Shown here in pieces: positions 37,546 to 46,213 of a DNA stretch of 64,000 nt. The stretch is from Burkholderia seminalis DSM 23518 (lineage in GTDB: Bacteria; Pseudomonadota; Gammaproteobacteria; Burkholderiales; Burkholderiaceae). Below the pieces are notes generated by a model that saw nothing but the letters and a program-made list of their open reading frames with translations, ran no database searches and had not been told where the DNA came from. The translations under genes were made by a program, and so were the position numbers. The stretch spans positions 62,001 to 126,000 of the forward strand of contig NZ_CADFDK010000002.1 in the NCBI RefSeq assembly GCF_902832885.1, written 5' to 3'. Each line of letters starts with the position of its first letter. The first letter of the stretch is position 1.

Positions 37546-38484
37546 GGAAAGACCGCGACGTTCCGGCAGCTGAAGGCGCTGGACATGATTGCGCGGCTCG
37601 GCAGCGTGTCGCGCGCGGCCGAGGAGCTGAACCTGACGCAGCCGGCCGTGTCGCTGCAGGTTCGCCTGCTGGAGGAGGCCGCGGGCGCCGCGTTGCTGCA
37701 GCGGGTGGGGCGCGGCGTGCAGCTGACCGCGGCCGGCGAGATCGTGGCGCGTTATGCGCGCGAGATCCTGCATCTGTGGAGCGAGGCCGGCGACGAAGTG
37801 GCCGCGTTGACGGGCGATCTCGGCGGCACGTTGCGGATCGGCGCGATCACGACGGCCGAGTACCTGATCCCGCCGCTGCTCGTCAAGTTCACCGCGACGC
37901 GCCCGCACGTGAAGACGTATTTCAAGGTCGGCAATCGCGACGACATCATTCGCATGCTCGCGACGCATGAAATCGATCTCGCGGTGATGGGCAGCGCGCC
38001 CAAGGAACTGCGCACGCACGCGGTCGAGTTCGCGAAGCATCCGATGGTGTTCGTCGCGGCGCCCGGCCATCCGCTGATGCAGCGCAAGCGCGTCGCGCTG
38101 AAGGATCTCGAATCCGCGCACCTGCTCGTGCGCGAACGCGGCGCGGGCACGCGCTCGACCGTCGAGAGCCTGTTCAAGAACGCGGGCCACCGGTTTCATG
38201 TGGGCTCCGAACTGTCGAGCAACGAGGCGATCAAGCAAATGGCCGAAGCGGGGCTCGGCATCGCGTTCCTGTCGTTGCACGCGTGCGCGCTCGAGCTGCG
38301 CACGGGGCTGCTCGGGCAACTGCCGTTCCCCGGCAACCCGATCGAGCGCGAATGGTATGTGGTCACGCTCGCCGACCGGCGCATCTCGCAGGTCACGGGG
38401 CTGTTCCGCGACTTCCTGATCAAGCAGGGCGCGCCGGTGATCGACGGCGCGACGGTGGCGCCGCACGATCGGCGGCGCAAGTAG
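37531..38484 (+). CDS. LysR family regulator, CbbR-like
   Basis: A 317-residue LysR regulator of the CbbR/RbcR-like subgroup. It starts MYSLIGKTATFRQLKALDMIA, its HTH reads AAEELNLTQPAVSLQVRLLEE, and its effector domain includes GGTLRIGAITTAEYLIPPLL and RERGAGTRSTVESLF. CbbR-like proteins often sense redox or phosphorylated metabolites. No Calvin-cycle genes are present, so the likely target is the divergent NDH-2-like gene. The start codon lies inside a dyad and lacks a Shine-Dalgarno sequence, so the mRNA may be leaderless or the start mis-set. Confidence 0.93.
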   Translation: MYSLIGKTATFRQLKALDMIARLGSVSRAAEELNLTQPAVSLQVRLLEEAAGAALLQRVGRGVQLTAAGEIVARYAREILHLWSEAGDEVAALTGDLGGTLRIGAITTAEYLIPPLLVKFTATRPHVKTYFKVGNRDDIIRMLATHEIDLAVMGSAPKELRTHAVEFAKHPMVFVAAPGHPLMQRKRVALKDLESAHLLVRERGAGTRSTVESLFKNAGHRFHVGSELSSNEAIKQMAEAGLGIAFLSLHACALELRTGLLGQLPFPGNPIEREWYVVTLADRRISQVTGLFRDFLIKQGAPVIDGATVAPHDRRRK

Positions 38485-38504
38485 GCGAACGCATCGACTG
38501 CCGG

Positions 38505-38702
38505 TCAGACGAGCCCGAAGTCGTCGTTGCTGTCGGGAATCGACGCGAGCAGCCGTTCGAGCCGGTACCCGCCGACGACGCGCAGGCACCAGGCGGCGAT
38601 GGCGGTGCGGCGAGTGCGCGGGCGGGGATCGGACGCTGGGCGGGCGGCGCTGGCAGGCGAAGGCGCGATGAACGTCGCGCGCAGCGGGCAGGAATGGGGC
38701 AT
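38505..38702 (-). CDS. Small conserved hypothetical protein
   Basis: A 65-residue basic protein starting MPHSCPLRATFIAPSPASAA and ending in a well-formed helix, VVGGYRLERLLASIPDSNDD. A GGAG motif precedes the ATG at 38702. It has no membrane helix or recognised domain. The contrast between a low-complexity N-terminal half and a structured C-terminal half is typical of small Burkholderia proteins. It is convergent with the LysR gene. Confidence 0.5.
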   Translation of the reverse strand: MPHSCPLRATFIAPSPASAARPASDPRPRTRRTAIAAWCLRVVGGYRLERLLASIPDSNDDFGLV

Positions 38703-38894
38703 GGCGGGCTCCGTAGGTGTCGGATGGGGCGATCGTAAGCGCCGCGGCGCCCGCTGGCGCGCACGCAAGGATCGTCCCGAGCAGAAACGGATGATCTTTT
38801 TCCGCTCGGTGCCGGGACGGCCGCCCAGGCCCGGCGCGCGGCCCGAAAACGCGTCACAATGCGCGTTCGAACCACGAATGGGTGGAGCCCAGCC

Positions 38895-39818
38895 ATGAGC
38901 GATCCGATTCCCGCCGCGCCGCCGGACAACGGCGTGCCGGTCAGTTTGCGTTCCAGCCGCGGGCTCGGCTGGCGGGGCTTCGGCGCGGCGCTGCTCGACA
39001 TTCGCGCCGGCACGTACCGGATTCCGGCCGCCGAGCATCACCGCATCGGCGTGCATATCGGCGGGCCCGTCCGCGCGGATTGCGTGTGCGACGGCGAGCG
39101 CGTGTCGCGGATCCAGGCGCACGGCGACGTCGACGTGATTCCGGCCGGCCTGCCCGGCCAGTGGACCGACAGCGCCGACTGTCGGATCCTGCACATCATG
39201 CTCAGCGACACGTTCGTGCGACGCACCGTCGAGCACCTCGAACTGAAGCCGTCGCACGCGCAGATCCGCCGGCGGCTGCAGGTGCGCGACCCGCGGCTGC
39301 AGCACATCGCGTGGGCGATGGCCGCCGAGCTCGAAGCGGATGACGCGTCGGACCCGCTCTATGCGGAAAGCCTGTGCACGGCGCTCGTCGCGCGGCTGGT
39401 CGACGGCCAGCCGGCGTTCCGCGAACGCCGGCGCACGCTGGCGCCGAAGGCGGCCGCGCGCGTGATCGACTATGTCGAGGCGAACCTCGAGCGGCGCATG
39501 ACGCTGGCCGAACTCGCGGCGCTCGTGTCGATCAGCGTGCCGCATTTCAAGGTGCTGTTCCGCGAAACGCTCGGGATGCCCGTGCACCAGTACGTCGTGC
39601 GGCGCCGGGTGGAGCGCGCGAAGGCGCTGCTGCTCGAAGGCCGGCTCAGCATCAGCCAGATCGCGCTCGAAGCCGGGTTCGCGCACCAGAGCCACATGGC
39701 GAACTGGATGAACCGCGTGCTCGGCGCGACGCCGACGGAGATTGCGCGCTCGGGCACACGGGGCCGGTTGCGGCTGGCTTATGACGGGGAGGACGACGTG
39801 AAGCCTGCGCGCCGATAG
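38895..39818 (+). CDS. AraC family transcriptional regulator
   Basis: A 307-residue AraC regulator. A cupin-like N-terminal sensing domain (residues 1-180) is followed by two HTH motifs, MTLAELAALVSISVPHFKVL and LSISQIALEAGFAHQSHMAN. The ATG at 38895 (MSDPIPAAPPDNGVP) is preferred over an in-frame upstream start at 38859. It is 133 bases upstream of an NmrA-like gene on the same strand and probably activates it. The inducer is unknown. Confidence 0.92.
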   Translation: MSDPIPAAPPDNGVPVSLRSSRGLGWRGFGAALLDIRAGTYRIPAAEHHRIGVHIGGPVRADCVCDGERVSRIQAHGDVDVIPAGLPGQWTDSADCRILHIMLSDTFVRRTVEHLELKPSHAQIRRRLQVRDPRLQHIAWAMAAELEADDASDPLYAESLCTALVARLVDGQPAFRERRRTLAPKAAARVIDYVEANLERRMTLAELAALVSISVPHFKVLFRETLGMPVHQYVVRRRVERAKALLLEGRLSISQIALEAGFAHQSHMANWMNRVLGATPTEIARSGTRGRLRLAYDGEDDVKPARR

Positions 39819-39951
39819 CGGCCCGGCGGGCGGATCGCACGAACGGCGCCCGGATCCCGTCATCCTTTCCTGCGCGATTCATCCCACCCTGCGCGCCTTT
39901 CCGGCCGCGCATGCCGACAATCACGACACCTTCATCCCCCAGGAGCGGATC

Positions 39952-40839
39952 GTGTTCGTGATCTTCGGAGCATCAGGCAACGTCGGCCTGTCGACCGTGA
40001 CGACCTTGCGCCAGGCCGGCCATGCCGTGCGCGCGGTGCTGCACGACGCGCGTCATCGTGACCGTTTCGTGCAACTCGGCTGCGATGTCGCGATCGCGGA
40101 CCTGACGGACGAGAATGCCGTCGCCGCGGCGATCGACGGTGCGCAGGCCGTGCAGATCCTGTGTCCGGTGCCGGTCGCCGATCCCGATCCGGCCACGACG
40201 ATGACGCGGACGATCGACGTGGCGGCCGCCGCGCTCGCCGCGAGCCCGCCGCCTGCGCTGCTCGCGTTGTCGGACTACGGAGCGGAGCTCGAAGGCAATA
40301 CGGGTATCACGCGTCTGTTTCATGATTTCGAGGAACGTCTGAAGACGATCCCGACGCGACTGACGCTGCTGCGCGCCGCCGAACATCTGCAGAACTGGGC
40401 ACGCGTGCTGCCGGTCGCGCTCGGCGCCGGCGTGCTGCCGAGCTTCCATCATCCGGTCGGCAAGGTGTTTCCCACGGTGTGGGCGCCCGATGTGGGCGTC
40501 GTCGCGGCGCGGCTGCTGCTCGATGCGCCGGAAGGCGGCAACGGGCCGCGCATCGTCAGCGTCGAGGGGCCGCGACGCGTGAGCGTGACGGCGATCGCGG
40601 AGACCCTCGGCGCGGCGGCCGGCCGTGCGGTCGTCGCGCACGAACTGCCGCGCGAGACATGGCAGGCGACACTGCTGCGCGCCGGGCTCGGCGAGCGCCA
40701 TGCGCAGCTGATCGTCGATCTGTACGACGTGCACAACGCGGGGCGGATCGACGTCGAGGCCGACGTGTCGGAGCGGGCTTACGGGACGACGGCACCGGAG
40801 GACGCGCTCGCGCAACTGGTGCGCCGGCATGCGCGTTGA
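39952..40839 (+). CDS. NmrA-like NAD(P)-binding protein
   Basis: A 295-residue atypical SDR of the NmrA/NAD(P)H-binding group, read from a GTG with CCAGGAG 6 bases upstream. The N-terminal motif FVIFGASGNVG (GxxGxxG) binds the dinucleotide, and TRLTLLRAAEHLQNW and a C-terminal substrate lobe follow. There is no Tyr-x3-Lys pair, so it may be a redox sensor or a quinone/nitro reductase-type enzyme rather than a classical dehydrogenase. It lies downstream of the AraC gene and convergent with benE. Confidence 0.88.
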   Translation: MFVIFGASGNVGLSTVTTLRQAGHAVRAVLHDARHRDRFVQLGCDVAIADLTDENAVAAAIDGAQAVQILCPVPVADPDPATTMTRTIDVAAAALAASPPPALLALSDYGAELEGNTGITRLFHDFEERLKTIPTRLTLLRAAEHLQNWARVLPVALGAGVLPSFHHPVGKVFPTVWAPDVGVVAARLLLDAPEGGNGPRIVSVEGPRRVSVTAIAETLGAAAGRAVVAHELPRETWQATLLRAGLGERHAQLIVDLYDVHNAGRIDVEADVSERAYGTTAPEDALAQLVRRHAR

Positions 40840-40864
40840 GTGAAGCAGCCGCACGCGGCGCGCA

Positions 40865-42067
40865 TCACGCGGGCCGGCGCACCTTGTTCAGCACCGCATA
40901 CGCCACCGACCCGATCACGATCCCCCAGAACGCGGACCCGAGCCCGAGCCACGTCATCCCCGACGCGGTCGCGAGGAACGTGATCATCGACGCTTCGCGG
41001 TGGTGCTCGTCCTCGAAGATTCCGTGCACGTTCGCACTGATCGCGCCGATCAGCGCGAGCCCCGCGAGGATCGCGACGAACGCCTTCGGCAGCGCGAAGA
41101 ACACCGTGACGATCGTGCCCGCGAACAGCCCGCCGAGCAGGTAGAACGCGCCGTTCGCGAGGCCGGCGACGTAGCGCCGGTCCGGATCCTCGTGCGCGTC
41201 CTTGCCGGTGCAGAGCGCGGCGGTGATCGCGGCAACGACGATCGTGATCCCGCCGAAGCACGCGACGACGAGCGACATCACGCCGGTCGCGGCGATGATC
41301 GGGCGCGCCGGTGTGGGATAGCCGGACACGCGCAGGATCGTCATCCCCGGCAGGAACTGGCCGGTGAGGCTGACGACGACGAGCGGCAGCGCGAGGCTGA
41401 GCGTCGTGCCGAGCGTCCATTCGGGGGAGATGAAGACCGGCCGCGCGAGGCTCGGCGACACGTTGCCGAGATGCGTCATCCCGAGCAGCGTCGCGAGCGC
41501 GGCGCCCGTCAGCAGCACGAGCACGATGCTGTAGCGGGGCAGCAGGCGCCGGAAGATCACGTAGGCCGCGATCATGCCGAACGCGAGCACGGGTTGCGCC
41601 GACGCGGCGGAGAACGCATGCATGCCGAACGGCAGCAGGATGCCGGCCATCATCCCGCACGCGATGCCGCGCGGGATGTGGCGCACGAGCCGGTCGAAGT
41701 AGCCGGTGACGCCGATCAGCAGGATGATGACAGCGGCCGTGATGTACGCGCCGACGGCCTGGTTGAGCGTCAGTTGCGGAAACAGGCCGACGAGCAGCGC
41801 GGTGCCGGGCGCCGACCACGCGGTGACGACCGGTACCTTCAGCCTCCAGCTCGCGAACAGGCCCGATACGCCCGCGCCGATCGAGATCGCCCAGACCCAC
41901 GACGACACCATCGCATTGGACGCGTGCGCGGCTTGCGACGCCTGGAAGAAGATCGCGAGCGGGCCCGCATAGGAAATCACGACCGCGAGAAAGCCCGCGG
42001 TGATCGCGGACACGGACCAGTCGTTGCCGATCGTGCGGATCGCGCCGGGCGGGGAGTTCGGTTGCAT
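40865..42067 (-). CDS. benE: Benzoate/H+ symporter BenE family
   Basis: A 400-residue inner-membrane transporter with about twelve hydrophobic segments. It begins MQPNSPPGAIRTIGNDWSVS and contains the BenE signatures VVISYAGPLAIFFQAS, WSAPGTALLVGLFP and GMMAGILLPFGMHAF. BenE imports benzoate or related aromatic acids, but no benzoate catabolic genes are in the window, so the substrate here is open. The ATG at 42067 gives the family N-terminus, though its ribosome binding site is weak. A desaturase gene lies 176 bases upstream on the same strand. Confidence 0.93.
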   Translation of the reverse strand: MQPNSPPGAIRTIGNDWSVSAITAGFLAVVISYAGPLAIFFQASQAAHASNAMVSSWVWAISIGAGVSGLFASWRLKVPVVTAWSAPGTALLVGLFPQLTLNQAVGAYITAAVIILLIGVTGYFDRLVRHIPRGIACGMMAGILLPFGMHAFSAASAQPVLAFGMIAAYVIFRRLLPRYSIVLVLLTGAALATLLGMTHLGNVSPSLARPVFISPEWTLGTTLSLALPLVVVSLTGQFLPGMTILRVSGYPTPARPIIAATGVMSLVVACFGGITIVVAAITAALCTGKDAHEDPDRRYVAGLANGAFYLLGGLFAGTIVTVFFALPKAFVAILAGLALIGAISANVHGIFEDEHHREASMITFLATASGMTWLGLGSAFWGIVIGSVAYAVLNKVRRPA

Positions 42068-42243
42068 CGTCGTCGGGAAATGCGGCGCGCGGCCGTCGGG
42101 CGGAGCCGGGGCGAATGATTGTTGGAAGCCCCGGATGAGCCGCCATTCTGGCCATTGCCGGCCCGGTTGGCAATTCGCCGGCGAAGATTGACGTTGTCGG
42201 CTTTTTGTAAGGATTGGCGCGAAAGCGGAGGGATCGCCGGCCG

Positions 42244-43269
42244 TCACGTACTGATCTGCAGCACCGTGTCGACCACGGCCACCTTCACGCCGCTTCCGGT
42301 CGACAGCGACGCCGTGCCTTCGTCGAACGGATGCACGGGCGGGTCGGTCGGCGTCCACGCATGGCGCGCGAGCAACGCGCGATACCCGCCGCGGATCACG
42401 AAGCCGCCGCATTTGCGCGCATACGCGTCGCGCCGCATCCGGTATGCACGCGGCAGGTCGTACCACGGCAGCTTCGGCAGGTCGTGATGGACGAGGTGAT
42501 AGTTGTTGTTCAGGTACAGCAGCCGCATCGCGAAACCGGCTTCGTTGATCGTGATGCGCGCCTTCGGATGCCGCGCGGCGCGGTGCTCGTACAGCGAGCG
42601 GATCATCGCGAGCGACAGCGCGGGCCACGTGACGGCCAGCAGGTAGTACCACCACGGCACGCCGATCGCCCATTGCAGCCATGCGAGCAGCGCGATCACG
42701 CAGGCGGCGTGCGTCGCCCACATCGGCAGATAACGGAAGTCGCCGCGCCGCAACGCGGCGAAGGCATCGCCGGCGGTCGCCGCGACGGAGAGCGGCGGCC
42801 CGACGACGATTCGTCCGATGAAAGTCTTGCGCGCGACCGTCAGCGCACGGCGCCAGCGCGGTAGCCGCGCCCAGCGTTCGCGCGTCACGTAGTTCGTTTC
42901 CGGATCGACGCCCGGCACGGTCAAATCTTCGTCGCGATGATGGTCGAGGTGGGTGTCGCGATACAGCGTGTACGGATACCAGACCGTCAGCGGCGGATAG
43001 CCGAGCAGCTTGTTGATGAACGCGGAGCGCGTCGGATGGCCGTGCAGCAGTTCGTGCTGCAGCGACATGTGCCATGCGCCGAGCAGGATCAGCGGCGGCG
43101 TCGCGGCCGCGAGCGGCAGGCGCCCGTCGCGCACGAGCAGCAGCACGGCGAGCCAGCCGCCGTAGATGACGGCGACCAGCAGCCAGGTCGGCCACTCGGT
43201 GCGGGCGGTGAAGCGGGCGTCGAGCGCGGCAATCGCGCGCGCATGATCGACGTCGAAGTATTCGGCCAT
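42244..43269 (-). CDS. Membrane fatty acid desaturase
   Basis: A 341-residue integral membrane di-iron desaturase. The three histidine boxes are HELLHGH near residue 95, HLDHH near 135 and YHLVHH near 275, with hydrophobic helices between them. It should insert a double bond into an acyl lipid or a related hydrophobic chain. I start at MAEYFDVDHARAIAALDARF (ATG 43269). The last 40 residues (TPTDPPVHPFDEGTASLSTG and on) are a polar tail outside the domain. The gene is divergent from the PhnD-like gene. Confidence 0.9.
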   Translation of the reverse strand: MAEYFDVDHARAIAALDARFTARTEWPTWLLVAVIYGGWLAVLLLVRDGRLPLAAATPPLILLGAWHMSLQHELLHGHPTRSAFINKLLGYPPLTVWYPYTLYRDTHLDHHRDEDLTVPGVDPETNYVTRERWARLPRWRRALTVARKTFIGRIVVGPPLSVAATAGDAFAALRRGDFRYLPMWATHAACVIALLAWLQWAIGVPWWYYLLAVTWPALSLAMIRSLYEHRAARHPKARITINEAGFAMRLLYLNNNYHLVHHDLPKLPWYDLPRAYRMRRDAYARKCGGFVIRGGYRALLARHAWTPTDPPVHPFDEGTASLSTGSGVKVAVVDTVLQIST

Positions 43270-43512
43270 GGCGTTGAGGCGGGATGGATCGGGCAGTGCG
43301 GGGAACGAGCGGTGGAACCGGGGCGCTCGGCCCGGGTGCGCAGGTGTCTCGCGGATCACGGTCGGCCCGCCAGGCATCGCGCAGGGTGCGGCGCCGGCAG
43401 GCCCGCCAACGGTAACCGGCGGGCGCGTCATGGCCAACCAATCGATTCGTATTTGCTTATCGGCGGGCGGCCGATAAGCATCGGGGCCGCCGCCGATGCG
43501 TAGAATGCCCGC

Positions 43513-44337
43513 ATGAGCCCATCGATCGCCGTACTCCCGATGTACAACGTGACGCCGCGCCACGCCGCCCTGTGGCGTGCGCTGTTGCGCGACACGCTCG
43601 ATGCGTTCGCGCAGGCGGGCGGCCCCGCCGACGTCGCGCTGCCCGACGATCCGTTCGACGACCTGCACGCGCTGTGGCGGCGCGACGATCTGCTGCTGTC
43701 GCAGACCTGCGGCTATCCGTACCGGATGCTCGGCCTGCGCGACGTCGTGCGCTTGATCGCGACGCCCGCCTTCGACGCGGACGGCTGCGACGGCGCGCGC
43801 TACAGCAGCGTGCTGGTCGTGTCGGCGCGTGTGCACGCGGGCGGCGCGACGACGCTCGCCGCATGCCGGGGGCTGCGCGCCGCATTCAACGGCGAGGATT
43901 CACACAGCGGGATGAACGCATTCCGGCACGCGGTCGCGCCGCATGCGCATGACGGACGCTTCTTCGGCGCGGTCACGCCGTTCGGCTCGCACGTGAACGT
44001 GCTGCGTGCGCTGGCGGCGGGCGAGGCCGATTGCGCGTCGATCGACTGCGTGACGTTTGCCTATGTGCGCGATGCGCTGCCCGATCTGCTGAAGGACATC
44101 CGGGTGATCGGCACGACGGCCTCCGCGCCGGGATTGCCGTTCATCGTGTCGCGGGCACTGCCGGAAACGCAGGTCGGCGCATTGCGGGAGGCGCTCGATC
44201 GGGCGGTGGCCGCCGATGCGGAACGGGCGCGCGTGCTGCGGCTGAAGGGATTCGAGCGGCTGTCGCCGGCCGACTACGACACGATTGCGCGGTTCGCGGA
44301 GGACGCGGCCGCGCACGGCTATCCGGAACTGGCGTGA
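43513..44337 (+). CDS. PhnD-like periplasmic-binding-fold protein, orphan
   Basis: A 274-residue protein with the type II binding-protein fold of phosphate/phosphite/phosphonate ABC transporters (PhnD group). The pattern LLLSQTCGYPYRML, then FNGEDSHSGMNAFRHAV, then ADCASIDCVTFAYV is characteristic. It begins MSPSIAVLPMYNVTPRHAAL with no signal peptide, and no permease or ATPase gene is nearby, so it may be cytoplasmic or a sensor-type protein. Ligand unknown. Confidence 0.85.
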   Translation: MSPSIAVLPMYNVTPRHAALWRALLRDTLDAFAQAGGPADVALPDDPFDDLHALWRRDDLLLSQTCGYPYRMLGLRDVVRLIATPAFDADGCDGARYSSVLVVSARVHAGGATTLAACRGLRAAFNGEDSHSGMNAFRHAVAPHAHDGRFFGAVTPFGSHVNVLRALAAGEADCASIDCVTFAYVRDALPDLLKDIRVIGTTASAPGLPFIVSRALPETQVGALREALDRAVAADAERARVLRLKGFERLSPADYDTIARFAEDAAAHGYPELA

Positions 44338-44355
44338 AGCGCGCCGCGTCGCGCG

Positions 44356-45759
44356 TCATGCGTCGTCTTCGTCCATCAACCGGACCTTGACCCGCTTGCC
44401 CTTGATCTTCCCCGCATTGAGCTTGCGCAACGCGTCGCGCGCGACGCCGCGCTCGATCGCGACATAGGTCGAGAACTCGGTCACGTTGATCTTGCCGATC
44501 TGCTTGCCGTCGAACCCGGCGTCGCCGGTCAGCGCGCCGAGCACGTCGCCCGGGCGGATCTTGTCCTTGCGCCCGCCGAGGATCTGCAGCGTTTCCATCG
44601 GCGGCAGCAGCACGCTGTCGTCCGCCGGCTTCAGTTCCGCGAGCGGATGCCATTCGACGTCGCGCTTCTGCGCCTGTTCGATCGCGCCGACGCGGCCCAT
44701 CTCGTCCATGCTCGCGAGGCTCAGCGCCCAGCCTTGCTGATCCGCGCGGCCGGTGCGGCCGATGCGGTGCACATGCACTTCGGGGTCGGGCGTCACGTCG
44801 ACGTTGATCACTGCTTCGAGCTGCGCGATGTCGAGCCCGCGCGCCGCGACGTCGGTCGCCACCAGCACCGAGCAGCTGCGGTTCGCGAACTGGATCAGCA
44901 CCTGGTCGCGCTCACGCTGGTCGAGCTCGCCGTGCAGCGCCAGCGCGTGGAAACCCTGCGCATGCAGCACGTCGAGCAGGTCGCGGCACTGCTGCTTCGT
45001 ATTGCAGAACGCGATCGTGCTCACCGGCCGGTAGTGGTTCAGCAGCTGGCCGACCGCGTGCAGCCGCTCGTTCTCGGTCACCTCGTAGAAGCGCTGGCGG
45101 ATCTTGCTGTCGTCGTGGCGCTCCTCGAGCTTGATTTCCTTCGGGTTGCGCAGGAACTGCTGGCTCAGCTTCGCGATGCCGTCCGGATAGGTCGCGGAGA
45201 ACAGCAGCGTCTGGCGCGTGGTCGGGCACATCCGCGCGACCTTCGCGATGTCGTCGAAGAAACCCATGTCGAGCATCCGGTCGGCTTCGTCGAGCACCAG
45301 CGTGTTCAGCGCGTCGAGCTTCAGGTTGCCGCGGTCGAGGTGATCCATGATGCGGCCGGGCGTGCCGACGACGATGTGCGCGCCGTGTTCGAGGCTTTGC
45401 GCCTGCGGGCGCATCGGCGTGCCGCCGCACAGCGTCAGCACCTTCACGTTTTCTTCGGCACGTGCGAGGCGGCGCACTTCCTGCGCGACCTGGTCGGCCA
45501 GCTCGCGCGTCGGGCACAGGATCATCGCCTGCACGTCGAAGCGGCGCGCGTCGAGGCGCGCGAGCAGCGCGAGCGAGAACGCGGCGGTCTTGCCGCTCCC
45601 CGTCTTCGCCTGGGCGATCAGGTCCTGGCCGGCCAGCGCGACCGGCAGGCTCGCGGCCTGGATCGGCGTCATGTCGACATAGCCGAGCTGCGCGAGGTTC
45701 GCGAGCGTGGCGGGCGTCAGTGGCAGCGCGCTGAAGGGCGTGGGCGTCGATTGGGTCAT
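44356..45759 (-). CDS. dbpA: ATP-dependent RNA helicase DbpA
   Basis: A 467-residue DEAD-box helicase. Walker A is AKTGSGKT at residues 51-58, followed by PTRELA, LVLDEADRMLDMGF, SAT and HRIGRTGRA. The last 75 residues form the DbpA RNA-binding domain (PMETLQILGGRKDKIRPGDV, VTEFSTYVAIERGVARDALR), which recognises hairpin 92 of 23S rRNA and directs 50S assembly. The upstream zinc-ribbon gene ends 1 base before this ATG, so the two are translationally coupled. Confidence 0.95.
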   Translation of the reverse strand: MTQSTPTPFSALPLTPATLANLAQLGYVDMTPIQAASLPVALAGQDLIAQAKTGSGKTAAFSLALLARLDARRFDVQAMILCPTRELADQVAQEVRRLARAEENVKVLTLCGGTPMRPQAQSLEHGAHIVVGTPGRIMDHLDRGNLKLDALNTLVLDEADRMLDMGFFDDIAKVARMCPTTRQTLLFSATYPDGIAKLSQQFLRNPKEIKLEERHDDSKIRQRFYEVTENERLHAVGQLLNHYRPVSTIAFCNTKQQCRDLLDVLHAQGFHALALHGELDQRERDQVLIQFANRSCSVLVATDVAARGLDIAQLEAVINVDVTPDPEVHVHRIGRTGRADQQGWALSLASMDEMGRVGAIEQAQKRDVEWHPLAELKPADDSVLLPPMETLQILGGRKDKIRPGDVLGALTGDAGFDGKQIGKINVTEFSTYVAIERGVARDALRKLNAGKIKGKRVKVRLMDEDDA

Positions 45760-45760
45760 G

Positions 45761-45958
45761 TCAGGACAGGTCTCCGAGGTAGGGGCGGCCTTCCATCTGC
45801 TCGTAGACGACGTTGCCTTCGTCGTCCTCGAAGCGTTCGAGGTAGTTGCGCGCGCCGCACAGCGGGCAGCGGAACAGCAGCCCCTGGCCTTCGTCCTTGA
45901 TGACGACGTCGGACTGCTCCCACTGCGTGCCGCAGCTCTGGTTTCTGCAGGTAAACAC
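45761..45958 (-). CDS. Small zinc-ribbon-like protein
   Basis: A 65-residue protein read from a GTG at 45958 with GGAGAAAG just upstream. Two cysteine pairs, CRNQSC near the start and CPLC near residue 35, suit a zinc ribbon. The rest is acidic (YLERFEDDEGNVVYEQMEGR). It ends 1 base before dbpA on the same strand and probably shares its transcript, so a link to RNA or ribosome function is plausible. Longer in-frame starts upstream only add low-complexity proline/arginine sequence. Confidence 0.72.
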   Translation of the reverse strand: MFTCRNQSCGTQWEQSDVVIKDEGQGLLFRCPLCGARNYLERFEDDEGNVVYEQMEGRPYLGDLS

Positions 45959-46157
45959 GGTCTTTCTCCAGCTGAATTCGGTTGATGGCGCGCCCGGGCG
46001 GGCGCGGCAACGGCGGGCGGCGCTCGCGCGGCTCGGGCGCGGGCCGCACCGGCGGTGGCTCGGGTTGTGTCGATGCGGATGATGGATCGGGCGGCGACGG
46101 GGTCGCGCGTGCCGCAATTCTAGCGGATGCGGGGGCGTCCGCCCGGCGCGCGCCAAG

Positions 46158-46184
46158 AAAAACGGCCGCCCCGGAGGGCGGCCG
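46158..46184 (-). terminator. Rho-independent terminator of mqo
   Basis: On the minus strand a 9-bp GC stem (CGGCCGCCC at 46163-46171 with GGGCGGCCG at 46176-46184) is followed by a run of five Ts (46158-46162). It lies about 30 bases after the mqo stop codon, in the right direction to end that transcript. Confidence 0.85.
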
Positions 46185-46213
46185 TGCGGCGTGGCGAAAC
46201 GGGGCCGGGCGCG

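Noticed and set aside
42068-43441. Extension of the benE frame to an 858-codon protein
   Set aside because: The upstream part is out of frame with the desaturase gene on the same strand; BenE family proteins start at 42067.
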